A stretch of DNA of 64,000 bases, taken from the NCBI GenBank assembly GCA_937889545.1, contig CALAOT010000003.1:39459-103458 (forward strand), read 5' to 3'. Position numbers and translations under genes: made by a program. This DNA comes from an uncultured Opitutaceae bacterium. Its GTDB lineage: Bacteria; Verrucomicrobiota; Verrucomicrobiia; Opitutales; Opitutaceae. This document shows, piece by piece, positions 52,011-60,048 of the stretch. Below the pieces are notes generated by a model, which worked only from the letters and a program-made list of their open reading frames with translations, had not been told where the DNA came from and did not search any database. The first letter of the stretch is position 1, and every line of letters starts with the position of its first letter.

Positions 52011-52030
52011 TGGATTTAGATGGTGGTTAC

Positions 52031-52096
52031 CAACCGCTGAAAGTCGTTTTCAACGGCTGTCAACCGCTGTTCAACGTTGAGAACCATTTTCAACGG
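52031..52096. promoter_or_regulatory. Candidate operator array upstream of the HTH-fusion gene
   Basis: 20-90 bases before the regulator start. CAACCGCTG occurs at 52031-52039 and 52061-52069, TTTTCAACGG at 52047-52056 and 52087-52096, and the palindrome TCAACGTTGA at 52071-52080. All share a CAAC(G/C)G core, as expected for an autoregulatory site. Confidence 0.5.
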
Positions 52097-52302
52097 GCGA
52101 AAGCTCCGCCGTCGCATCGCTTCCGGGGACCCAATCGTCAATTCAGCCCAGGGCACCTAGTATCGGCGAGGGCTCAATTGCCGCCACATCAAGGATTCCG
52201 CCAGCCGCTCCAGAATTCTCAAAACGACCGTTTAGTGGACACCTATTCGGAGGCCTTTCCCGTGCACCTAAACATCAATATTGGTGCGTCGCGCCGACCT
52301 GC

Positions 52303-52350
52303 ACGTTTCGCGTCTTTTGTTCAGCCTGCCCGGGCCGTCTCAGGGTCGAG
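52303..52350 (+). repeat. Left copy of the direct repeat around the DUF4238 cassette
   Basis: ACGTTTCGC(GT)CTTTTGTTC...GCCCGGGCCGT, matching 56173-56219 at roughly 40 of 48 positions with one gap. It lies past the 3' end of the first DUF4238 gene. The rest of 52100-52427 holds no gene. Confidence 0.55.
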
Positions 52351-52427
52351 CGGGCGGCTTGACATCCTCCTTGCCCGGACGAAACCGGTTTGTCCCCACC
52401 CTGCCATCCTGTGGTTATTGCGTGTGG

Positions 52428-54182
52428 CTAGAGAATTCGCACGGTGAGTCCGGGTGCATCCCAAATTCCCATTGGCTTCGACGGATCGATGCAATGCAGC
52501 CCTTCGGAGAGGAGTTCGCCCGCTGGGGTCACTTCATCGAGAGCAAGTAGGCAATCGGCTCCCAGCGGCATCTGAATGGCCCAGTCCTTGGGATCGTTTG
52601 AAATGCTCCGATCTCCTCGAACGGCGAATCTGAGGGGTATGTCTCCTGTCTGAAAACGGATATGCTGAAGATTGCTTGGAGTCGCATATACGAGGCACGT
52701 CCATCGCTTCTCGGACAGGGTCTGAACCATTGAGGCAAACCATTTGCCATAGACCTCGAATGGCTCGGCGCCTCCGAGGAGACGACGAAGGAGATTTCCT
52801 CGATGGGGCGATCCATCCGCAATGACTCCCCATTCCGGATTCCAGTCCTTCTTCCATTCCCCCGACAGTCGGTCCAATACGGTTGGCAGTCGGATGATTT
52901 GAACGGCGGCAAATAACGCCATCACCTGGCGTGCCTTTGGGACGAATTTCGGAATATCAGCACCGCCGGCAGGGAAAAGAAATGGTTCCTTTAGGCAATT
53001 GACCATGGCTTCTTCGACGATCTGGAAAAACTTTTCCGTGAATCGGCGCTCCTGGGTGCCATCTGGCAGAAGGAGCGTATAAAGATCCTCGCTAGTGGCA
53101 ACGTCGCGCGGATCCGCCGATGCGGTGCCGCCGGTTTTCACGTCCTGAATCTGCAGCATTCCATCGGGCCCTGCCCACCTCGCCAGAAATGACCGCGGAG
53201 TATAATGGCATTTTTTGGTTTCATGGCCTTTCTTCTCATCAGAAAACGCCTTCGCTCTCGTCCAAGTCCGCTTCAGAATTGCGGCGAATCCCGGTTCGAG
53301 TTCGGCCGCATCCGCACCAACGGTAATTGTCATCGGCTTCGAGTTTAGGTTCACCGATTGGGTCCTTCGTCTACGGCGGATGGCCGCCGTCTGTAACTCG
53401 GTGGTGATGAGCGGCGCGGAATTTGGGAAAAATCGGGCTTGTACTTCCACTGTGATTGCGGCGGTTAGTTTTTGGAGCAACGCGTCGTCCTCAGCACTTA
53501 TCGGAGATGGACCGGCGCAAACCAATGCCTGGATCCCAATGCCTTGAGCGCTGGCAGCTTTTGGTTCGGCGAGGATAGATGGAATATCGGCTTCTTCCAA
53601 AGCGGCACATAGTCCGAATGCAACGTCAGTATTGGGCAAGCGGCGTTTGGTGTAGGCATCCCCCGCCCCCTCGAGCTCTGACAAGTACATTACCATCAAT
53701 TGTGCCAGGTCGTTCGTGTCCAGTATTGGGAGTGCATTATTGACGACAAAGACGGCGCCCCGGAGGTGGGCCGACGGACGCAATGTGCGCGTGCTGGCAA
53801 TCTGTCCGTCGGCGGTCGTCATTGCATTTCTAAGGGAGTTGCCGAAGTGCCATTCAAAGAGCTGACGGTTGAACGCATTCTGTTTTCCAGGCGAGGGTCC
53901 GGCGACGTTATTGATCCAATCAACGACTAGGTTGCCCGCTAGGTATTGAACGGTTTGAAATTCGAGCAGGCGCCGCTTTCGGTTTTCGGCTTTGGAGTCG
54001 GCTTCAAGATAGGAGTTCGTCGATAGGTGCTTTAGCTCCAATGCGTAGCCATCGCCGATGTAGTCGACCGTTTCTCCGCCCGGGGTGTTTCCCTGGAGCC
54101 TCGGCACCTTTTCCCAACCCAGCTTCCTAAACACATCGTCGAAGAATCGATGGTCGAACGTGATTGTTTTCTCGAGCGGCAT
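52428..54182 (-). CDS. DUF4238 protein with an N-terminal PD-(D/E)xK-like region
   Basis: 584 aa. The C-terminal part from ~326 is DUF4238-like: 'CHYTPRSFLARWAGPDGMLQI', 'VATSEDLYTLLLPDGTQERRF' and 'FQIVEEAMVNCL'. The N-terminal region has 'TVDYIGDGYALELKHLS' (D40, E49, K51), the D-x8-ExK spacing of PD-(D/E)xK nucleases, so a nuclease-DUF4238 fusion is likely but by eye only. It is one of two DUF4238 genes in a cassette bounded by direct repeats. A toxin or defence role is inferred. Confidence 0.62.
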   Translation of the reverse strand: MPLEKTITFDHRFFDDVFRKLGWEKVPRLQGNTPGGETVDYIGDGYALELKHLSTNSYLEADSKAENRKRRLLEFQTVQYLAGNLVVDWINNVAGPSPGKQNAFNRQLFEWHFGNSLRNAMTTADGQIASTRTLRPSAHLRGAVFVVNNALPILDTNDLAQLMVMYLSELEGAGDAYTKRRLPNTDVAFGLCAALEEADIPSILAEPKAASAQGIGIQALVCAGPSPISAEDDALLQKLTAAITVEVQARFFPNSAPLITTELQTAAIRRRRRTQSVNLNSKPMTITVGADAAELEPGFAAILKRTWTRAKAFSDEKKGHETKKCHYTPRSFLARWAGPDGMLQIQDVKTGGTASADPRDVATSEDLYTLLLPDGTQERRFTEKFFQIVEEAMVNCLKEPFLFPAGGADIPKFVPKARQVMALFAAVQIIRLPTVLDRLSGEWKKDWNPEWGVIADGSPHRGNLLRRLLGGAEPFEVYGKWFASMVQTLSEKRWTCLVYATPSNLQHIRFQTGDIPLRFAVRGDRSISNDPKDWAIQMPLGADCLLALDEVTPAGELLSEGLHCIDPSKPMGIWDAPGLTVRIL

Positions 54183-54312
54183 CGGCGTAATAGCAGTCGA
54201 TTTCTTAGGCCGCTAAGTCTATTCCCCATTGCCTGAGGAGCGAGTCCGTTTCCCGACGGCTAGTTAAGCACGAAGTCCGGATACGAATTCGCGTGATGCG
54301 CAGTAACAGCAA

Positions 54313-55131
54313 GTGAACAAGGTCATCGACTTTAATGCTATTGCTTCCAACAAGCGGCCGTTGGATGCGTTTTTCGCGGACAAGCGCAACGTCGGGATCA
54401 TCTCGGATTTCATGGCCTTCGAATGCCTCAAGCGAGACAGCGTGGCCAACTTTCGGAAGTCGTTTGCCGTGTTCGAGGCATACGCAGATCGAGTCGTCGT
54501 CCTCAAGGATTTCACGGATCTTCAACACCTGCCGCCCAGAAAAGAAGGGTTTTATGATGCCATTGTGGACCTTGATCGAACTAGGTCATTTCCGGAGTAT
54601 TGCCGTCAGATGTTGCACGTGGATGACCCACAAATAGAGGCGACGATACGCGTGAACCAGACGCGGGTGCAGGCATTTATGGAGAAGATCGAGAAACTCA
54701 CATCCGAGGAGTACCGGCTTTCAATCACGGAACTGGAGCAATCCGTGCCCGCCGATCAGAAGCCGCATTGGCGGGCTGACAAACCCGTGACGGCTCAGGA
54801 GCTGGATATCGCTAAGGGAATGGTGGCTGGAATTACAACCAAACGCTATCGCGCCTTATTCCCCAACCGCGCATTGCCAAACATGGAGGACGGAATGTAC
54901 TGGGTGCCTTTCCGCTACACCGTCGCCCTCCAGGCACTGACGCTCAAGTGGCTGCGCGATGGCGGACATGAGACGGTTACACCGGCCAAGATGCGTAACG
55001 ACAGCGTCGATATCATTTACGTGACCCTTGGCACTCTTTTCGATGGGGTGCTATCCGATGATTCCAAGCTCCAAGAGCTATCGCGGCTCGCCGGTCTGAT
55101 CCTTTGGCACGGGTATGGGTTCCCGACTTAG
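54313..55131 (+). CDS. Hypothetical protein, possible PIN-like fold
   Basis: 272 aa, GTG start. 'NVGIISDFMAFECLKR' near residue 30 and the C-terminal 'MRNDSVDIIYVTLGTLFDGVLSDDSKLQELSR' recall the alternating strands and acidic ends of PIN-like folds, in which the last Asp residues are catalytic. It lies between the two DUF4238 genes: divergent from the first and convergent with the second, one base from its end. Assignment is tentative. Confidence 0.45.
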   Translation: MNKVIDFNAIASNKRPLDAFFADKRNVGIISDFMAFECLKRDSVANFRKSFAVFEAYADRVVVLKDFTDLQHLPPRKEGFYDAIVDLDRTRSFPEYCRQMLHVDDPQIEATIRVNQTRVQAFMEKIEKLTSEEYRLSITELEQSVPADQKPHWRADKPVTAQELDIAKGMVAGITTKRYRALFPNRALPNMEDGMYWVPFRYTVALQALTLKWLRDGGHETVTPAKMRNDSVDIIYVTLGTLFDGVLSDDSKLQELSRLAGLILWHGYGFPT

Positions 55132-55132
55132 C

Positions 55133-56038
55133 CTATTTCCAACGTCGGGATATCCGTTTTAACCAATACCAAACGGACCACTGTCGCCTTTGTTCGATGA
55201 AATCGAAGCCTTTTCCTTTAGGAGTACGGTGCGTGTTCGCGACCCAACCATCTTTGACATTAGAGACCGTACGCATCGTTCGATTTGCAAAGAAGGACTG
55301 GAGGGCGCTTACCTCCGCATCGCTGATTCTCTCTGCTGTGAAGACGCAGTCGATACTGTGCCCAAGTTGCAGGTGGTTCAGGTAAGTCTCATCGTCCTTG
55401 CTGGCACTTGATGATGTGAAATCGAACGCCCGACGGTCAAATGCGACGGCGTAAAACCTAGGCGTAACCGGCATAACGACCAGCTGGACGAGGTCCGAGT
55501 TGCTGGCATGAAATAAAAGCGAAGGGTTATCCGATGTCAGAAAGCTTCGCTTGAATCCGGCTTCGACCATTCGCACCCGCCAATTCTTACGAAGATGCTC
55601 GATGATTTCCGCCTCCGTGGACTGCCGCTTCCTTTGGCCGAACAGCATGTCATTGCGAAACCCCGATGTGCGCATCAAATAGTCAGCATAGTTGTCACTC
55701 GGATTCTTGGCGTATGCGGCGCTCCGCAAATGGATGTCGAACATCATGATCACTAGCCCGAAGTACTCCCGTTCGTTCTTAGGGTTTCGCTGCTTCCAGA
55801 AATTATTGCGCAAAGTGCCGTAAAAGGATTCCAGCTTGCCAAACTCCTTTTCGACCTTTTCCGCGTCATCTACGGAGTAGAAATAATCGGCCGCACAAAA
55901 CGACTCCACTGAAGCACAGGTCTGTCCCTTGGCGCTGGCACACCAGATATCCGACACTCTCCTTCCAGATTTCCCGTCGGCGGAAAAATGGCTCAAGTAG
56001 GCAGCCGGGAGGAAATGTTGGGTCTTGTAAGCAGCCAT
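55133..56038 (-). CDS. DUF4238 protein
   Basis: 301 aa from the ATG at 56038 (a TTG at 56164 is a poorer start). Family features are 'MAAYKTQHFLPAAYLSHFSAD' at the N-terminus, 'VSDIWCASAKGQTCASVESFCAADYFYSVDD', 'VEKEFGKLESFYGTLRNNFW' and 'FLTSDNPSLLFH' further on. Unlike the 52-kb relative it has no N-terminal nuclease-like region. DUF4238 proteins are frequent in islands and of unknown activity. Confidence 0.68.
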   Translation of the reverse strand: MAAYKTQHFLPAAYLSHFSADGKSGRRVSDIWCASAKGQTCASVESFCAADYFYSVDDAEKVEKEFGKLESFYGTLRNNFWKQRNPKNEREYFGLVIMMFDIHLRSAAYAKNPSDNYADYLMRTSGFRNDMLFGQRKRQSTEAEIIEHLRKNWRVRMVEAGFKRSFLTSDNPSLLFHASNSDLVQLVVMPVTPRFYAVAFDRRAFDFTSSSASKDDETYLNHLQLGHSIDCVFTAERISDAEVSALQSFFANRTMRTVSNVKDGWVANTHRTPKGKGFDFIEQRRQWSVWYWLKRISRRWK

Positions 56039-56172
56039 TAAGAACAGATTCAGCTTCAATTCTCGGAACAACGCCCAATCGATCTTCAGAAAAATAGTAT
56101 AGTTGAAAGACCTTTCGTGTTGAACGCGATCCTCTCGGCTCGTAGCACCGTGACGTTTCTGCAAATCAGCGG

Positions 56173-56219
56173 ACGTTTCGCACCTTTTGTTCGGTTCGCC
56201 CGGGCCGTTCAGGGGTGAG
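56173..56219 (+). repeat. Right copy of the direct repeat around the DUF4238 cassette
   Basis: ACGTTTCGC(AC)CTTTTGTTC...GCCCGGGCCGT, matching the 52303 copy across 3.87 kb. It lies upstream of the second DUF4238 gene. Confidence 0.55.
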
Positions 56220-56344
56220 ACGCCAGGCTTACGCTAAATATGGTCGTGCAGCATGTCTGACGATCTTCTGTCAACCGTCTGTAGAGTCGTTGTAGTTGGG
56301 CCTCGAGAAATCGGGCAATCGGACGCAGTCTCTCAGGGCGCAAT

Positions 56345-57811
56345 CTATCGAGCTGTAATCAGGCAGACGAAGGGCGCGACGTCATCGGGTTTCGGCCTCA
56401 TTCCCTTGGCGGCTAGACTCACGCTATCCGGAAGCATTTCGCAGAGGTTCAAAAGGTAATCGGACTTGATCGCATAGTTTACATTCTGAGTATGCGTTAA
56501 AGTCGCCACCACAACACCAACGACGTTTCCATCGTCGTCAAAAAGCGGACTACCACTATTGCCTGGTTGTACCGAAACGCTGATCTGCAGGTGAACCATG
56601 TCGTCGCCCATTCCCGACTTACTGTTCACCGTTCCATTAGAAAATTTAGGGTTCTGTCCCATTACATCGCTCAACGGGTAGCCGATGACGTAAACAGAAG
56701 CGCCCAAGGAAAGGTGCTTGCTCCGATCAAAGCCGTACAAAATCTGAGTTTGGCCGATATCCTTGAGGGAGAAGCCGTCTAGTTGGACGATCGCCAGGTC
56801 GTTGTTTGGATCCTTTAAGACAATGTGACCGGCGTATTCCTTTCCAGCTTTGGGAAATCTCGCCTTTAATTCCCGTGCCTGACCTGCAACGTGATAGTTG
56901 GTGGCTACAAGTCCATTGGCCGAAATCAGAAACCCAGATCCCGTCCATTCTCCGCTTTGTGGGAGCGCCGATGTTGCACTGGCACCTGGAATTTTGGGAA
57001 AGGTCTTTACCAATACCGTCTCTGTCTTGGAGCCATCCGGAAGCGTTACTTCGAAGTTTAGTGTTCCGGTAGTCACATCGAACCGACCCACAACCCCGTG
57101 CGCCTGCTTATCTGCCCGATAAATGCTGCCGACGTAGGAGACCTCCGAAGCTGCTTCCCTTAGTTCTAACTTAATTTCCCCAGCATGCCACATCGGCATA
57201 TCCGTGTGAAGAACTACTCCTACGAAGTCCACTTGGTGGCGCGAATCTTCCACCATACCAATTAGGTAATGATTTTCGGGGTCGGCCCAGATGCCCTCAA
57301 TTGGCTGATTGAGCGGCATTGTTCTCAAATCCTGCTCAGTTAAAGGATAGCTGGGACGATCGGGGAAAAGCTCCTTTAGGTTCGCCTGATACGCAAGTTC
57401 GTTGAATCCATGGAAGTGAAGTGCCTTCCACGCATCCTCGATGGAACCAACCACATTCGCCGGTACACCAAAGCGCCTTCGTGAGGACTCCGCCGAGTGC
57501 GCCACCTCTTTCCCGCTGAGGAGGTCTTTTACGGTGAACTCGCAATATTGGGTAAGAGTGCCGTGCTGAGACCAAAGGAGTAAGCATGTCTTGGCGGCGT
57601 CAGGCCCATTAGAGGCTTTCCCTACAACAGTGATCCCTGACTCCTGCAGTGTGCGGATGATAATTTGCTGAATCTCAGGGTTTCCATATGAAGGCGGCGG
57701 CACCACGATCGTCGAATACCCGTCGATTGATGCCGCCGAAAGCCTTGTGAACGCTAATAAACATGTTGCTATCAATATCAGGACGCCAAGCCGGACGGAG
57801 ACGAGATTCAT
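56345..57811 (-). CDS. Secreted trypsin-like serine protease
   Basis: 488 aa with a signal peptide (LILIATCLLAFTRLSAA). The first ~250 residues are unassigned. The protease domain has His in 'ATNYHVAGQARELKA' (~305), Asp in 'LKDPNNDLAIVQLD' (~337) and Ser in 'VQPGNSGSPLFDDDGNVVGVV' (~420), the S1C/DegP-like order. No PDZ domain is seen. It probably acts in the periplasm or outside. It may stand alone; the kinase gene lies 138 bases upstream on the same strand. Confidence 0.82.
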   Translation of the reverse strand: MNLVSVRLGVLILIATCLLAFTRLSAASIDGYSTIVVPPPSYGNPEIQQIIIRTLQESGITVVGKASNGPDAAKTCLLLWSQHGTLTQYCEFTVKDLLSGKEVAHSAESSRRRFGVPANVVGSIEDAWKALHFHGFNELAYQANLKELFPDRPSYPLTEQDLRTMPLNQPIEGIWADPENHYLIGMVEDSRHQVDFVGVVLHTDMPMWHAGEIKLELREAASEVSYVGSIYRADKQAHGVVGRFDVTTGTLNFEVTLPDGSKTETVLVKTFPKIPGASATSALPQSGEWTGSGFLISANGLVATNYHVAGQARELKARFPKAGKEYAGHIVLKDPNNDLAIVQLDGFSLKDIGQTQILYGFDRSKHLSLGASVYVIGYPLSDVMGQNPKFSNGTVNSKSGMGDDMVHLQISVSVQPGNSGSPLFDDDGNVVGVVVATLTHTQNVNYAIKSDYLLNLCEMLPDSVSLAAKGMRPKPDDVAPFVCLITAR

Positions 57812-57949
57812 TAGCTCTAAATAGGTTTCTATACGATTATTAGCGAGCCGGACTTGCGGCGAAACACGGCCTCATTGCGGGTTGCGAATGCCAGGGGAAC
57901 TAGCTCTAGGGCGAAGTGTGGTCGCATGTTCGGTGGCAACCAGCGAAGT

Positions 57950-59341
57950 TTATGAAGCGGTCCTCCAGTGGTCGTTTTCAGTCAGCCAGTTCATGCTGAC
58001 GCCGACGATACCTTCGAGATCGACCTGCTGGTATACGCCTTCTACGACGGTCCAGAATGTGCCGTCCCGTTTGAACAGATAATTCACCCTCTTTTCCGGG
58101 AATTGCCGATCCCCATGATAACAGAGGAGAAGAAGATGGAAGGGGAGAAAGCCTGCCGCTGGATTAGGCTCATATTCGAGCCAGGCAGCTACAAAGAAAT
58201 GGCGGTAAGGCGGAGTGCCGCACGTCGCGCAGAAGAAACAAGTGCGACTCTCTCGGTCCCCGCCAAACGCCGCTCTGAAATGCTCATCGAAGTCACGTCC
58301 GGCGAGATCCGGCGTCGTGTGGTTTTGGTTCAGGACGATCGGCAGGTCTCGTATCGCGGCAGCACGCTGATTCAGGAGCTCCCGCACCCGGGTAAACTGT
58401 TGATGGAAAAGCCGAGCGCAAACTTGGTGTAGTTCGGCTTGTTCAACGGCGAGACGATCCCGAGCGGCGCGTCCCTCTTGCATGGCCACACGTGCGCCGT
58501 CGGCATTGACCACGAAAGGCACAACAGGCGCCGCCTGCGCTCCGAGGCCGAGGGAGTCCATCAAGAGCCTAAATCCTGCGGCGTTCTGCGGGGCGTAGTC
58601 GAGATCGGAACAGGTAGCCAGGAGGCTGCGCACTCTGTCGGCGCGGGCTTCTGGGACCAGGGGGTGGTACTTCCAGTGAAAACGGTGTTCATCGGGCTGG
58701 CCGGCTCCGACCAAATACCCATAGAGCCAGCCTAGGCCAATGCAGTCCCAGGCCGTTGTGGGCTCGATATGCCGGTAGTAGGCTTCAGCTGGCGCGGCGT
58801 CGACATTTCGCACGCGGCGACCGTCCACGATTGAAAGACGTTCGTCGCCCGGGCGGAACGCCAGACCGAAGTCGATTACCACGGGACGAGGACGTCCTTC
58901 GTCCTCAAGGACAATTATATTCCCGGCCTTAAGATCGCGATGGATCACCTCTCGTTGGTGGATCAACGCTAAACCCTCAGCGATCGCCGTCATAAACTCG
59001 CCAGCTCGGTCGTACAGCTGAGTGGGGTTAAGTTCGTTGCGGACCGTTTTCCAGTAACGATCCAAGGGAATTCCGAGTGGACTGATGTACCCCAGCGCAT
59101 CGTCGTCGAGGCAGACGTCGAGCAAGCGAACAATCGCTGGGTGCTGGACCTGCTGCACGATCTCGACCTCGCGGCGAAAGCGCGCGACGACGACCGCTGA
59201 GTGGTCCTTGGGCAGCTTCAAGACGCCTTTCGCCCCAGTCGCTCGGTGGCGGACGACAGACGTGCGAGCCTGGCCACCGCCTCGGAGGCGTGAAACGAAG
59301 TCCCAATTGCGGGCAAAGTATGGCGGTATGCGAGATGGCAA
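57950..59341 (-). CDS. Ser/Thr protein kinase with a Cys-containing C-terminal domain
   Basis: 463 aa, TTG start at 59341. Kinase motifs: Gly loop 'LRGGGQARTSVV', Lys in 'KGVLKLPKD', HRD in 'VIHRDLKAGNIIVLED' (~130) and DFG in 'VVIDFGLAFRPGD' (~157). After residue ~270 a ~190-residue region contains 'RTCFFCATCGTPPYRH', a possible zinc knuckle, and 'RVNYLFKRDGTFWTVVEG'. There is no transmembrane segment, so it is cytoplasmic, unlike PknB. A signalling or phage-sensing role is possible given its place at the island end. Confidence 0.82.
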   Translation of the reverse strand: MPSRIPPYFARNWDFVSRLRGGGQARTSVVRHRATGAKGVLKLPKDHSAVVVARFRREVEIVQQVQHPAIVRLLDVCLDDDALGYISPLGIPLDRYWKTVRNELNPTQLYDRAGEFMTAIAEGLALIHQREVIHRDLKAGNIIVLEDEGRPRPVVIDFGLAFRPGDERLSIVDGRRVRNVDAAPAEAYYRHIEPTTAWDCIGLGWLYGYLVGAGQPDEHRFHWKYHPLVPEARADRVRSLLATCSDLDYAPQNAAGFRLLMDSLGLGAQAAPVVPFVVNADGARVAMQEGRAARDRLAVEQAELHQVCARLFHQQFTRVRELLNQRAAAIRDLPIVLNQNHTTPDLAGRDFDEHFRAAFGGDRESRTCFFCATCGTPPYRHFFVAAWLEYEPNPAAGFLPFHLLLLCYHGDRQFPEKRVNYLFKRDGTFWTVVEGVYQQVDLEGIVGVSMNWLTENDHWRTAS

Positions 59342-59539
59342 GGGCTAGGAGGGTATTGGACTCAAGCGGCTTAACTACCGTAGAACAGGCGAAATTTCTA
59401 GTCCCGCAAAAAAGGGACTGAATCGGAGCATCGGCACACCCACCAATCTCGCGCTGCTAGAAAAGGTCTATTGTGGGCGATACCCCGGTTGGGAAAATGG
59501 TCCGATTCACCACGAACCTGCGGGAAGGGCCCGGAAAAA

Positions 59540-59704
59540 ACCCGCTTCCTCCAGTCGCTCCTGTTCGAGGCCCCGCCGTTTGACGGCGTCGTGGTCGGGA
59601 CGGTCGTCTGCCTCCTGCTCCTTTCATCCACGCTGGCCTGCATACGGCCAGCTCTGGAGGCCAGCAAGCCCGACTTGGCGACGCTCCTGAAACAGTCGGA
59701 CTGA
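59540..59704 (+). pseudogene. 3' remnant of a MacB/FtsX-like permease
   Basis: 'FLQSLLFEAPPFDGVVVGTVVCLLLLSSTLACIRPALEASKPDLATLLKQS' (split here: start 'FLQSLLFEAPP', end 'DLATLLKQS') is the last helix and tail of ADOP/MacB-type permeases. No upstream part is present. The surrounding 59342-59951 holds nothing else recognisable. It is a scar of an earlier gene near the right end of the element. Confidence 0.5.
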
Positions 59705-59951
59705 CTGTCTCCCGCCGCCGACATGCAGGTTGGTGCTTTTCAATGCATCCGTTGCGTAACAGGTACCTCTTGAGACATTCTTCCTTTGCTTGCGATTGGC
59801 GGGAAAAGTCACCGATTTGGCCAGGATTTGGCCAAAATGTATTTCTAGATTGAACTGGGTTTGACTCGTTATATGTTCTTCGAAGTTCTAACTCACTCAT
59901 AACAATACAAATGCTCGGTCAGCGAACGAGTTGTGTTGTCAAGGCGCTGGT

Positions 59952-59976
59952 GGTTCGAATCCCCGTGTGGACGCCA
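59952..59976 (+). repeat. Right attachment site copy, junction of the two islands
   Basis: 25-bp copy of the tRNA-Glu tail with one change (T at 59968). There is no tRNA upstream of it. It ends the first element and begins the second, whose integrase starts 72 bases later. Confidence 0.85.
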
Positions 59977-60045
59977 ACTAAATAGTTGGCTACCAATGAT
60001 CGACCGCAACCCGAACGCAGATTTGCCAGTTGACGTGGCAAATCT
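59973..60045 (+). promoter_or_regulatory. Two hairpins upstream of the second integrase
   Basis: Hairpin 1: GCCAACTA (59973-59980) / TAGTTGGC (59983-59990), loop AA. Hairpin 2: AGATTTGCC (60019-60027) / GGCAAATCT (60037-60045), loop AGTTGACGT, ending three bases before the integrase ATG. These occupy the same positions as the pair before the first integrase, with stem bases changed on both sides. Confidence 0.6.
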
Positions 60046-60048
60046 AGC

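Larger units (their letters stand above)
8681..59976. mobile_element. Integrative and conjugative element at tRNA-Glu (~51 kb)
   Basis: The element is bounded by a 25-bp copy of the tRNA-Glu 3' end (8656-8680 and 59952-59976, one mismatch). It starts with a tyrosine integrase directly downstream of the tRNA and carries a relaxase, coupling protein and VirB-type mating apparatus at 34.6-50.5 kb, so it is built for self-transfer. Cargo is mostly defence-like (12.9-32.2 kb) plus a right-end cargo block (51-59.4 kb). Base composition drops below the flanking chromosome in several cargo genes, notably around 13.3-16.2 and 24.8-27.9 kb. It abuts a second integrase-bearing element on the right. Confidence 0.85.

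Noticed and set aside
59398..59900. Minus-strand open frames near the right att copy
   Set aside because: They overlap the permease remnant, are low complexity in Arg/Pro and match nothing recognisable.
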